From NCBI GenBank assembly GCA_027717875.1, contig JALLOL010000187.1:1-5077 (forward strand): 5,077 nt of DNA. Direction: 5' to 3'. Under the pieces are notes generated by a model. The model did not search any database, was not told the origin of the DNA, and saw only the letters and a program-made list of their open reading frames with translations. This DNA is from Acidobacteria bacterium AH-259-L09. Its GTDB lineage: Bacteria > Acidobacteriota > UBA6911 > RPQK01. The translations under genes were made by a program, and so were the position numbers. This document shows, one piece after another, positions 1 through 5,077 of this stretch (positions are counted from its first letter, which is position 1; each line of letters starts with the position of its first letter).

Positions 1-1389
1 GGCGGCATGTTCGTGCCACCAGACCTCCCAGCGGTCAATGGCCCTTTCGCTCTCTTCTTGATGACTCATCGGATCATAGCCGAAATTCTCGCCCGAGACC
101 TGGCGAAGCAGGTCTCTCACCTGAGCTTTTAAAAAAGCAGGTCCGGGGTCTTTGAGAAGCTGAATCAAGCGGTGGATACCCTCTTTGTGTCCTAGCTGGA
201 GCAGCGAGGAAGAGGCATAGTAACGCATCCAGGGATCTTCGGTATTATCGCAGACAATTGTCAAAATGGGGATGGCTTCAGAAAATCCAAGCTCTCCCAG
301 GCGCTGCACGACTCGCTGATCGAGTTCAATTTGACCGTCTTTCAAGCCTTGTTTCAAGACCTCTTGATTCTCGTTTAGTAGTGCAAGAGCATTTTGTGAG
401 GGTCCATCTTCCCTCTTCAAATCTTCCAATGCTTGCAGTACTCTCGCCAGGCTGGTCTCTTCAGGAGTCTCAAGGTGCGACACCGGGGGACGGACCTGCG
501 TGGCGAGCACCAGGAAAAGCACGACAATGAGAGTGCCTACGCCAACCCGAGCCAGAGCCCTACCTTTTCGCTCTGTGCTGACGATGTATCGAACGATCCC
601 GGCGAGGATCAAGAAAGCGCCAAAGCTGCAGACGATGGCAGGCCCGCTTGGAAAGTCGAATTGATAGGAGAGCAGAAGACCCAACGAGCTCACCACCGTT
701 CCCGAGACCCAGCCGATCATCAATCTGGTGCCGATTCTGTTGGAATAAAGCACACCAATGACGGAGGGGATTATTAGAAAGGAAAACACCAGCAGCACTC
801 CGGCAATGGCCACCGAAGAGGTGATGACAAACCCGAATGATATGTAAAATAGAAAATCCCACCAGCGTACTGCCAGACCTCGACGTTCAGCTTCTTCCGG
901 CTGCATGGAAATCAGCATGAACTTGTTGCGAAAAACGAGATGCAAAACAGCCACAACAGAGAAGATTAGTAAGGTCTTCCAGATGGTGGGCCAGCTCACC
1001 CAGAGGATGGCTCCTGTCAGCATCTGTTCAACGTGTTCAGCCCCCTGCGGAGCGCGATCAGCGATTAGTATGGCGGCCGAGGATGAGACGACGAAAACGA
1101 TTCCAATGAGAGCCTCTTGCGGCACCCGCTGGTCCTTGAGACGACTGATGGAAAAGATGGCCGCGCCGAAAAAGGTAAAGCCGAGCGAGTAAAAGTAACC
1201 GGTCTGAGAGGCAGGATCAAAACCCAGCAGAAAAGCAAAGGTCGACCCCAGCGCAGCAATCTGAGCCAGTGCCAGATCCACAAAGATGACCCCCCTGGAG
1301 ACGACGTGAAGCCCTAAGTAAGTGAGGATCCCGCTAAAGATAAGGCAGGCCACAAAAGGGGGAAGCATGATTTGGATTAATTGTTCCAT
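1..1389 (-). CDS. Zinc/manganese-type ABC-3 transporter permease with C-terminal HEAT-like domain (3' end beyond window)
   Basis: This is the inner-membrane channel subunit of a ZnuB/TroC-type metal importer. Reading from ATG at 1389, 463 codons run to the window edge with no stop, so the C-terminus is missing. Residues 1-270 are the ABC-3 permease, with hydrophobic segments near 8-28, 36-56, 64-82, 93-111, 137-155, 178-212, 223-242 and 250-270. The stretch VAIAGVLLVFSFLIIPS (193-209) matches the family's conserved GxLLxxxxLxxP segment. The usual Ser-His of the second helix is replaced by Ala-Gln (LALAQIAALG, 39-48). An extra hydrophobic segment follows at 282-298, then a soluble region of more than 160 residues. 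Its end (about 355-463) looks like HEAT repeats: WMRYYASSSLLQLG, then NFGYDP at 435-440 and RWEVWW at 453-458. Ordinary family members stop at about 260-300 residues. The start is fixed because an in-frame TGA lies just upstream (1423-1425) with no other start codon between; the Shine-Dalgarno is weak. The gene lies 42 bp after the binding-protein gene. The permease call is firm; the metal is inferred. Confidence 0.9.
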   Translation of the reverse strand, partial: MEQLIQIMLPPFVACLIFSGILTYLGLHVVSRGVIFVDLALAQIAALGSTFAFLLGFDPASQTGYFYSLGFTFFGAAIFSISRLKDQRVPQEALIGIVFVVSSSAAILIADRAPQGAEHVEQMLTGAILWVSWPTIWKTLLIFSVVAVLHLVFRNKFMLISMQPEEAERRGLAVRWWDFLFYISFGFVITSSVAIAGVLLVFSFLIIPSVIGVLYSNRIGTRLMIGWVSGTVVSSLGLLLSYQFDFPSGPAIVCSFGAFLILAGIVRYIVSTERKGRALARVGVGTLIVVLFLVLATQVRPPVSHLETPEETSLARVLQALEDLKREDGPSQNALALLNENQEVLKQGLKDGQIELDQRVVQRLGELGFSEAIPILTIVCDNTEDPWMRYYASSSLLQLGHKEGIHRLIQLLKDPGPAFLKAQVRDLLRQVSGENFGYDPMSHQEESERAIDRWEVWWHEHAA

Positions 1390-1431
1390 CTTTGCAGCTT
1401 CTACGGTGGCAGAGCTATGGTTTCACGCAGT

Positions 1432-2469
1432 CTACCTACAATCCGAGAACACGGACTTCAGTGCCCGAATCCAGATGTCGAACAAGTCAAAATAGGTGCG
1501 GACTTCCTCTGTCCCGCCTACCGAAAGTGGCACGATGAGTGCTTTAGCCCCGGTTTTCTCCTCAATCATTCGAGGAGCTTTCTCATCAAAGTAGTTGGCC
1601 GTAAAAATGGCTTTGATACCGACAGTCTGGATTTTCTCGATGAGCTCAACCACATGGCGGGCACTTGGAGGAATCCCGGGCTTGTATTCCACATAGTCGG
1701 CGATCTGAAGGCCAAAACGATCGGTGAAGTAGATCCAATTCTTGTGATAGGCAATGATCTGCTTGTTTCTTAAGCACTCCACTTCCTTGAGCCAGCCCCC
1801 CAAATAGCTTCTCAGAGACTTGCCACCGAATTGATTCTTATCCAGGAACTCATCCAGTTGTTTGTTTCGTGTGAGCCGCGCCAATTGGTCACCACCTACC
1901 AGCCTGACCAGGTCAGCGCCATAAAGCCGCCGGTAGATCTCTGACTTGAAGGCCTGGAAGTTGTTCTCGTAATAGGAGCTGTTCCGTGGGTCGACTTTCT
2001 TTAGGCCAATCAGTATGTTTTCAGCGACTTGAATGCCCTTGAGCGGGTCGGCATGGATGTGTGGATTGCCGTAGATGTGGATGTCGCCGGCGGCTCTGTT
2101 GGGATTTCGAGGTACCTGTAAAAAAGTCATCCCTCGGGAGACACTCACGTAACCTGGCTCTGCTTCCCGTATCTTACGGTTGCGGGACTTGTCGATCAAA
2201 GTGGGAACCCAAAGTTCCAAGTCCATTCCGGTAGTAAGAAACAGATCTGCCCTGGACATTTCCCGAGCAAAGCTTGGTTTGGCTTTCACAAAGTGTGCAT
2301 CCTGATAGCCCTTGGCGATACTCGTAACCTCAACCTTATCTCCCCCCACATATTCGGCGATCGAGGCGTAGTCCGGCAGACTGGAGACAATTTTCAATCG
2401 ATCGTTGGCAGCCAGGACTGGAGGAAGAAAGGTCAGTGCTAACAAGAATTTGTAAATGTTTCGAGTCAT
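1432..2469 (-). CDS. Periplasmic metal-binding protein of an ABC importer (ZnuA/TroA-like, cluster A-I)
   Basis: The product (345 residues) captures a transition metal in the periplasm and delivers it to the permease encoded next. Residues 1-20 form a signal peptide ending in VLA; there is no lipobox cysteine, so the protein should be soluble, as in other Gram-negatives. The family ligands are visible: His59 in QDAHFVKAKPS (56-66), His137 in GNPHIHADP (134-142, equivalent to the DPHxWLDP motif) and His242 in AYHKNWIYF (240-248). The fourth, acidic ligand is not evident. The family's distal Asp loop is represented here by LIVPLSVGG (311-319), and the residue before it in the alternative Glu position is Ala (FTANYFD, 289-295). 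There is no long His-rich loop of the E. coli ZnuA type, although His131, His137 and His139 cluster. The ATG has a good Shine-Dalgarno, and the gene begins 12 bp after the porin stop codon. Zinc is the likeliest substrate, with manganese possible. Confidence 0.93.
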   Translation of the reverse strand: MTRNIYKFLLALTFLPPVLAANDRLKIVSSLPDYASIAEYVGGDKVEVTSIAKGYQDAHFVKAKPSFAREMSRADLFLTTGMDLELWVPTLIDKSRNRKIREAEPGYVSVSRGMTFLQVPRNPNRAAGDIHIYGNPHIHADPLKGIQVAENILIGLKKVDPRNSSYYENNFQAFKSEIYRRLYGADLVRLVGGDQLARLTRNKQLDEFLDKNQFGGKSLRSYLGGWLKEVECLRNKQIIAYHKNWIYFTDRFGLQIADYVEYKPGIPPSARHVVELIEKIQTVGIKAIFTANYFDEKAPRMIEEKTGAKALIVPLSVGGTEEVRTYFDLFDIWIRALKSVFSDCR

Positions 2470-2476
2470 TTTATTT

Positions 2477-2481
2477 TCCTC
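2477..2481 (-). promoter_or_regulatory. Ribosome binding site of the metal-binding protein gene
   Basis: GAGGA lies 7 nt before the ATG at 2469 and directly follows the TGA stop of the porin gene at 2484-2482. The 12 bp spacing suggests the two genes are read from one mRNA and may be translationally coupled. Confidence 0.75.
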
Positions 2482-3720
2482 TCAGTAGGCCTCATGCTTG
2501 TGCGGACCGAGAGACCAGGTAAATTGAAGGAAGAATCGGTTCTCATCCTCTTCGAAATTTGGATTTAGAAAGTCGTACTGGGCGCGCAGCCGCACCCACT
2601 CACTTTGCCAGAAGGTCATATACGGGGAAAGAGCCCACTGGTTCTGGTCTTGATCCTCAAGCGTTTGACCGAATTGATAGCGCAAGCCGCCATACCAGCG
2701 CCGGCTGAGCTGATATTCACCATAGGCGTACATTCCGAAAACGTCGCCTCCTGGCCAGCGGTCTCGAGCGTTGTAGAAGAGCTCGGTGCGCAGCTCCAGA
2801 GAACGGTAAAGTGCACGCTGCAGCGGCTCCCAGCGGTAAGAGAGATCCAGCCCCAAAACCGTCGAGCGATTTTGCTCGTCGATGTCCCAATGGGAAGTGG
2901 CTGCGGAAAGACCCCACTCAAAATAGGCGTTTTCCGTGACGTCGTAGTAGTTCGATAGCCGTCCAATGTAGAGCAGGTCACCGAAACCCTTCCCCGAAAA
3001 AGCGAGATCGTTGGAATTGTTGATGACTTCAAAAGAGATCTCGTTGGTATGGGCCCAGGGAAGGCGTGGAGGCAACCAGGTGAGGGAAAAGCCTTCTCCG
3101 ATCAGTCCTTCCTCTCCGAAGAGGGTTTGGGTGGGAAGATCGCGGTCCGCCCAGGGAAGGGCATGCTTGTGAAAGCGATTCAGCTTGCCGAAATTGGTGT
3201 GAAACCGGCCGACTTTTAACCCCAGGCTTCCGGGCAGCGATTCCCAGGTGAGATAACCTTCTTCTAGGTCAAACTCTCCCTCTTCAAAGGTGACAAAAAA
3301 CTTGGCCATGCTGTAAGGATCCAGAGGATGCTGAATGGCCATCTCAAAACCATCAAAGTTCAAACGGTTGAATTCTTCATCCCCGGACCGATCGCTGAGG
3401 CGCAGCGTGTTGTCTCCCGTGACGCTGACCTCTGGATTGAGAGCCTGAAGCGTTCTTTGGCCACCCGTAAAGGTCACGTCTTTGGCAGCAGCTCGCGTTT
3501 CGGTGGTGGGCTGCAGAGTGACGGCCGAGAGCTGAACAATTTGGCGTTCCAGCTCTGAGATTCTCTTTTCGTACTCTGCTTTCATCTGTTCTAACTGACT
3601 CTTCAGTTCTTGCAATGTTGTACTTAACTCCTCCGCTGTGGGCTCGGAGGGTGTTTGGGCAATTGCAATGGTTGTTACAAAAAGAAAGGAACAACCCAAA
3701 AAGGCGAGAGGCCTTAACAT
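2482..3720 (-). CDS. Outer-membrane porin-like beta-barrel protein with N-terminal coiled coil (metal-uptake associated)
   Basis: This protein (412 residues from the chosen start) is predicted to be an outer-membrane channel. Residues 1-21 are a signal peptide ending in AIA before QTP. Residues about 29-65 form a charged heptad-like coiled coil (ELKSQLEQMKAEYEKRISEL), which could trimerise the protein or reach the periplasm. From about 100 to the end, alternating aromatic and polar residues mark a beta-barrel, with the conserved-looking segment VGRFHTNFGKLNRFHKHALP (170-189), then FGEEGL (201-206). The last strand, FFLQFTWSLG (396-405), is followed by a short PHKHEAY tail. The architecture recalls phosphate-selective porin O/P-like proteins; it has no plug domain or TonB box, so it is not a TonB-dependent receptor. 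An alternative GTG start at 3726 is unlikely because it lies within the Shine-Dalgarno. Its position 12 bp before a ZnuA-type gene suggests a role in metal passage across the outer membrane. The barrel call is strong; the substrate is inferred. Confidence 0.82.
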   Translation of the reverse strand: MLRPLAFLGCSFLFVTTIAIAQTPSEPTAEELSTTLQELKSQLEQMKAEYEKRISELERQIVQLSAVTLQPTTETRAAAKDVTFTGGQRTLQALNPEVSVTGDNTLRLSDRSGDEEFNRLNFDGFEMAIQHPLDPYSMAKFFVTFEEGEFDLEEGYLTWESLPGSLGLKVGRFHTNFGKLNRFHKHALPWADRDLPTQTLFGEEGLIGEGFSLTWLPPRLPWAHTNEISFEVINNSNDLAFSGKGFGDLLYIGRLSNYYDVTENAYFEWGLSAATSHWDIDEQNRSTVLGLDLSYRWEPLQRALYRSLELRTELFYNARDRWPGGDVFGMYAYGEYQLSRRWYGGLRYQFGQTLEDQDQNQWALSPYMTFWQSEWVRLRAQYDFLNPNFEEDENRFFLQFTWSLGPHKHEAY

Positions 3721-3722
3721 AC

Positions 3723-3733
3723 TCACCTCCTTA
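3723..3733 (-). promoter_or_regulatory. Strong Shine-Dalgarno that decides the porin start
   Basis: TAAGGAGGTGA is an almost full-length complement of the usual 16S rRNA 3' tail. It places the ATG at 3720 at good spacing (GGAGG core at 3730-3726, 5 nt gap) and rules against the GTG at 3726, which overlaps the core. It predicts high translation of the porin relative to the other genes of the operon. Confidence 0.85.
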
Positions 3734-3768
3734 CGGAAAGGATTTTCTTGGATGATCTGGTGGCGAGG

Positions 3769-4116
3769 TTAGGCGGGAGGTGAGCGGTTGTTGATGCCTT
3801 TCAGGTGCTCGGAAAGAGTAAAGGAAAACGTTGGGATCTCACATCTACTATTTTTCTCGAGATCTAGCTGTAAACAATCGTGCAGGGCAGGGCTGATGGA
3901 GATATTAGGATGGGAAGCCAGACAGCTGTGACAGTCATGGGTGAGGTCGGTAAAGGAAAGCGGACCGTAAGAGTTGCCTTGAGCTGTGGTTAGGGGATGC
4001 CGTGTGGCTTCGGAAAGATCGAGGAAAAGCTGAAGTTCAGCGGCCGCCGATAGGTAAACGGAGAGCAGCGCTATCAGGAAGATAACTCCAATTCGACCCA
4101 AGCTCTTCTTATTCAT
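3769..4116 (-). CDS. Small exported Cys/His-rich protein of unknown function, first gene of the putative metal operon
   Basis: I do not recognise this gene as a named family. From the ATG at 4116 it encodes 115 residues. Residues 1-26 are a basic start (MNKKSLGR) followed by a hydrophobic core and SAAA, so it is either a signal peptide or an N-terminal membrane anchor. The mature part carries THDCHSCLASH (59-69), then LHDC (78-81) and a further Cys at 92: four cysteines and several histidines within about 35 residues, a pattern suited to binding metal or forming disulfides. It ends in NNRSPPA, reminiscent of the RxPP ends seen in small exported proteins beside metal-transport genes (family recall, not tested). 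It lies 48 bp before the porin with no terminator between. Possible earlier starts are ATG at 4134 and TTG at 4161, but both overlap the predicted promoter; none of the three has a clear Shine-Dalgarno. That it is a real gene is likely from the signal sequence and operon position; a function cannot be assigned. Confidence 0.65.
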   Translation of the reverse strand: MNKKSLGRIGVIFLIALLSVYLSAAAELQLFLDLSEATRHPLTTAQGNSYGPLSFTDLTHDCHSCLASHPNISISPALHDCLQLDLEKNSRCEIPTFSFTLSEHLKGINNRSPPA

Positions 4117-4132
4117 CGAGTGGATACACTTC

Positions 4133-4161
4133 ATTATCGACAATTGGTGAGAGGTCGTCAA
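4133..4161 (-). promoter_or_regulatory. Putative sigma70 promoter of the metal-uptake operon
   Basis: Reading on the minus strand, TTGACG (4161-4156) and GATAAT (4138-4133) each match the -35 and -10 consensus at five of six bases, with an ideal 17 bp spacer. Transcription would begin around 4127-4125, leaving a leader of only about 10 nt before the ATG at 4116. The -35 box begins 22 bp beyond the oxidoreductase stop, which separates that gene from the metal operon. The inverted repeat GATA-N8-TATC (4138-4123) overlapping the -10 box could be part of a repressor site, but it is short. Confidence 0.6.
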
Positions 4162-4183
4162 ATTCCGGCTTAGGGGTCTAACC

Positions 4184-5077
4184 CTAGAGCACCACCGTTT
4201 CTTCGATCAGATCACCCTCTTTGAAGCGAGCCAGGCGCACGGGATGCAGATCCAGCGGTTCCGTCTTTCCTTCCAGGATCAAATCGGCCAGCATCATTCC
4301 GGCAGCCGGGGAGTGCATCATTCCGTGGCCGCTGAACCCGTTAGCCAGAAAGAATCCTGTCAGCTCGGGTGCCTCTCCCAGGATACAGTGGTGATCCGGT
4401 GTAACCTCGTAAAGGCCGGCCCAGGACCTTCGAGGGTTAATTCGAGCCTGTTCCAACAGCGGCACGCGGGCTAATGCTTTCTGCGCGACGATATCGATGA
4501 AAGTGGAGTCGAATGTCAGGTTGAAACCGGGCGGTTCACTCGGATCGGACCAACCCATTAAGACTTTTCCCGATTCCTTGCGCATCAGGAATCCACTGTC
4601 TGCGTCAATGGTCATCGGAATCTTCTCGGGAATGGCAGGGAAGTCCTCGGTCATGACCAGCATGCGGCGAACAGGTTGGACAGGGACATCGACGCCTGCC
4701 ATCTTCCCAATAGTTGAAGCGTAGGGTCCTGCGGCGTTGACGACACGCGGAGCGTGAATCTCTTCCCCAGGTATTGCGACTCCCTTGATCTGTCCGCTCG
4801 CAGTCAGGATTTCTACCACCGGTTGACCCACCTCAATTTGGGCCCCTAGATCACGGGCTTTTCGTCCGAAACCTTCAGCAATACTGTACGAGTCCGCATA
4901 ACCGTCCGCAGGGCAAAAGGTTCCTCCTCGCAGATCTTCGACTTTAACGAAGGGTGCGATTTGAAGGATCTCCTCCGGAGTGACCCACTCAACTGGAACT
5001 CCTTGGACTTTTTGAAGTTGCAGGTTTCTTCTTAATCCTTGCTCTCCCTTTTCGGTGGCTGTCAGGAAGAGGTATCC
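4184..5077 (-). CDS. FAD-dependent oxidoreductase, DAO / sarcosine oxidase beta-like family (5' end beyond window)
   Basis: The frame is open from the right edge to TAG at 4186-4184, giving the last 297 residues of a protein that is usually about 380-390 long. The N-terminal FAD-binding Rossmann motif is therefore outside the window. Numbering from the edge, the fragment starts with GYLFL, a typical sarcosine-oxidase-like strand; VVNAAGPYA (112-120) is the family's FAD-domain segment; RSWAGLYEVTPDHHCILGE (217-235) and the Gly-rich NGFSGHGMMHSPAAG (246-260) are the C-terminal flavin-contacting motifs. Such enzymes oxidise secondary or D-amino acids such as sarcosine, dimethylglycine, proline or glycine, often with a second subunit. 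The substrate cannot be read from the sequence. A second in-frame TAG follows two codons after the stop (4180-4178). The gene shares the strand with the metal operon but has no evident functional link to it. Confidence 0.92.
   Translation of the reverse strand, partial: GYLFLTATEKGEQGLRRNLQLQKVQGVPVEWVTPEEILQIAPFVKVEDLRGGTFCPADGYADSYSIAEGFGRKARDLGAQIEVGQPVVEILTASGQIKGVAIPGEEIHAPRVVNAAGPYASTIGKMAGVDVPVQPVRRMLVMTEDFPAIPEKIPMTIDADSGFLMRKESGKVLMGWSDPSEPPGFNLTFDSTFIDIVAQKALARVPLLEQARINPRRSWAGLYEVTPDHHCILGEAPELTGFFLANGFSGHGMMHSPAAGMMLADLILEGKTEPLDLHPVRLARFKEGDLIEETVVL

Noticed and set aside
258..1317. Several short open frames on both strands in the left 1.3 kb
   Set aside because: They overlap the long continuous permease frame, which has clear family motifs; the short ones show no signal sequence, motif or ribosome binding site and have compositions typical of wrong-frame translation.
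1381..1773. Plus-strand open frame of 130 codons opposite the binding-protein gene
   Set aside because: It is antisense to the conserved C-terminal part of the metal-binding protein and has no recognisable domain or start signal.
2605..3032. Overlapping open frames on both strands inside the porin gene
   Set aside because: They lie within a barrel-coding frame that is intact from signal peptide to terminal strand; no independent evidence for a second gene was seen.
4117..4161. Longer form of the small protein starting at TTG 4161 or ATG 4134
   Set aside because: The TTG is part of the -35 box and the ATG at 4134 overlaps the -10 box; the ATG at 4116 places a typical basic signal-peptide start (MNKKSLGR) at the N-terminus. 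This is a preference and not proof.
4171..4186. Hairpin TAGGG-N6-CCCTA at the oxidoreductase stop, considered as a terminator
   Set aside because: The stem is only five base pairs and is not followed by a run of T on the minus strand, so it is too weak to call an intrinsic terminator.
1..5077. Mobile elements, CRISPR arrays, tRNA or rRNA genes
   Set aside because: I saw no transposase-like frame, regularly spaced repeats, terminal inverted repeats or RNA-gene-like segments; genes fill nearly the whole window.

Overview
The window is a compact stretch of about 50% GC with every supported gene on the minus strand, so it reads right to left. It looks like a Gram-negative chromosome: there is an outer-membrane beta-barrel protein, a periplasmic binding protein with a plain (non-lipoprotein) signal peptide, and strong Shine-Dalgarno signals. 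The HEAT-type tail on the permease, with its FGYDP...RWxxWW ending, and the subtype of binding protein resemble proteins I associate with Acidobacteriota, Planctomycetota or Verrucomicrobiota. This is recall only, and the phylum is not fixed by the sequence.

Layout in order of transcription: (1) 5077-4184, the C-terminal three quarters of a DAO-family FAD-dependent oxidoreductase, cut by the right edge. (2) 4161-4133, a near-consensus sigma70 promoter (TTGACG, 17 bp, GATAAT) just after its stop codon. (3) 4116-3769, a small exported Cys/His-rich protein of unknown function. (4) 3720-2482, an outer-membrane porin-like beta-barrel with a periplasmic coiled coil. (5) 2469-1432, a ZnuA/TroA-type (cluster A-I) periplasmic metal-binding protein. 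(6) 1389 to the left edge, a ZnuB/TroC-type ABC-3 permease extended by a HEAT-like C-terminal domain. Genes 3 to 6 are separated by 48, 12 and 42 bp with no terminator-like structure, so they probably form one operon driven by the promoter at 4161-4133.

Taken together, genes 3 to 6 look like a transition-metal uptake operon, most likely for zinc or manganese. The porin would pass metal across the outer membrane, the binding protein would capture it in the periplasm, and the permease would carry it across the inner membrane. The small Cys/His protein could be an accessory metal-binding factor. The ATPase expected for such an importer is not between the binding protein and the permease; it must lie beyond the left edge or elsewhere. 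The least ordinary elements are the permease-HEAT fusion, the unknown Cys/His-rich leader gene, the dedicated porin in the same operon and an altered fourth metal-ligand region in the binding protein. The oxidoreductase upstream appears functionally separate.
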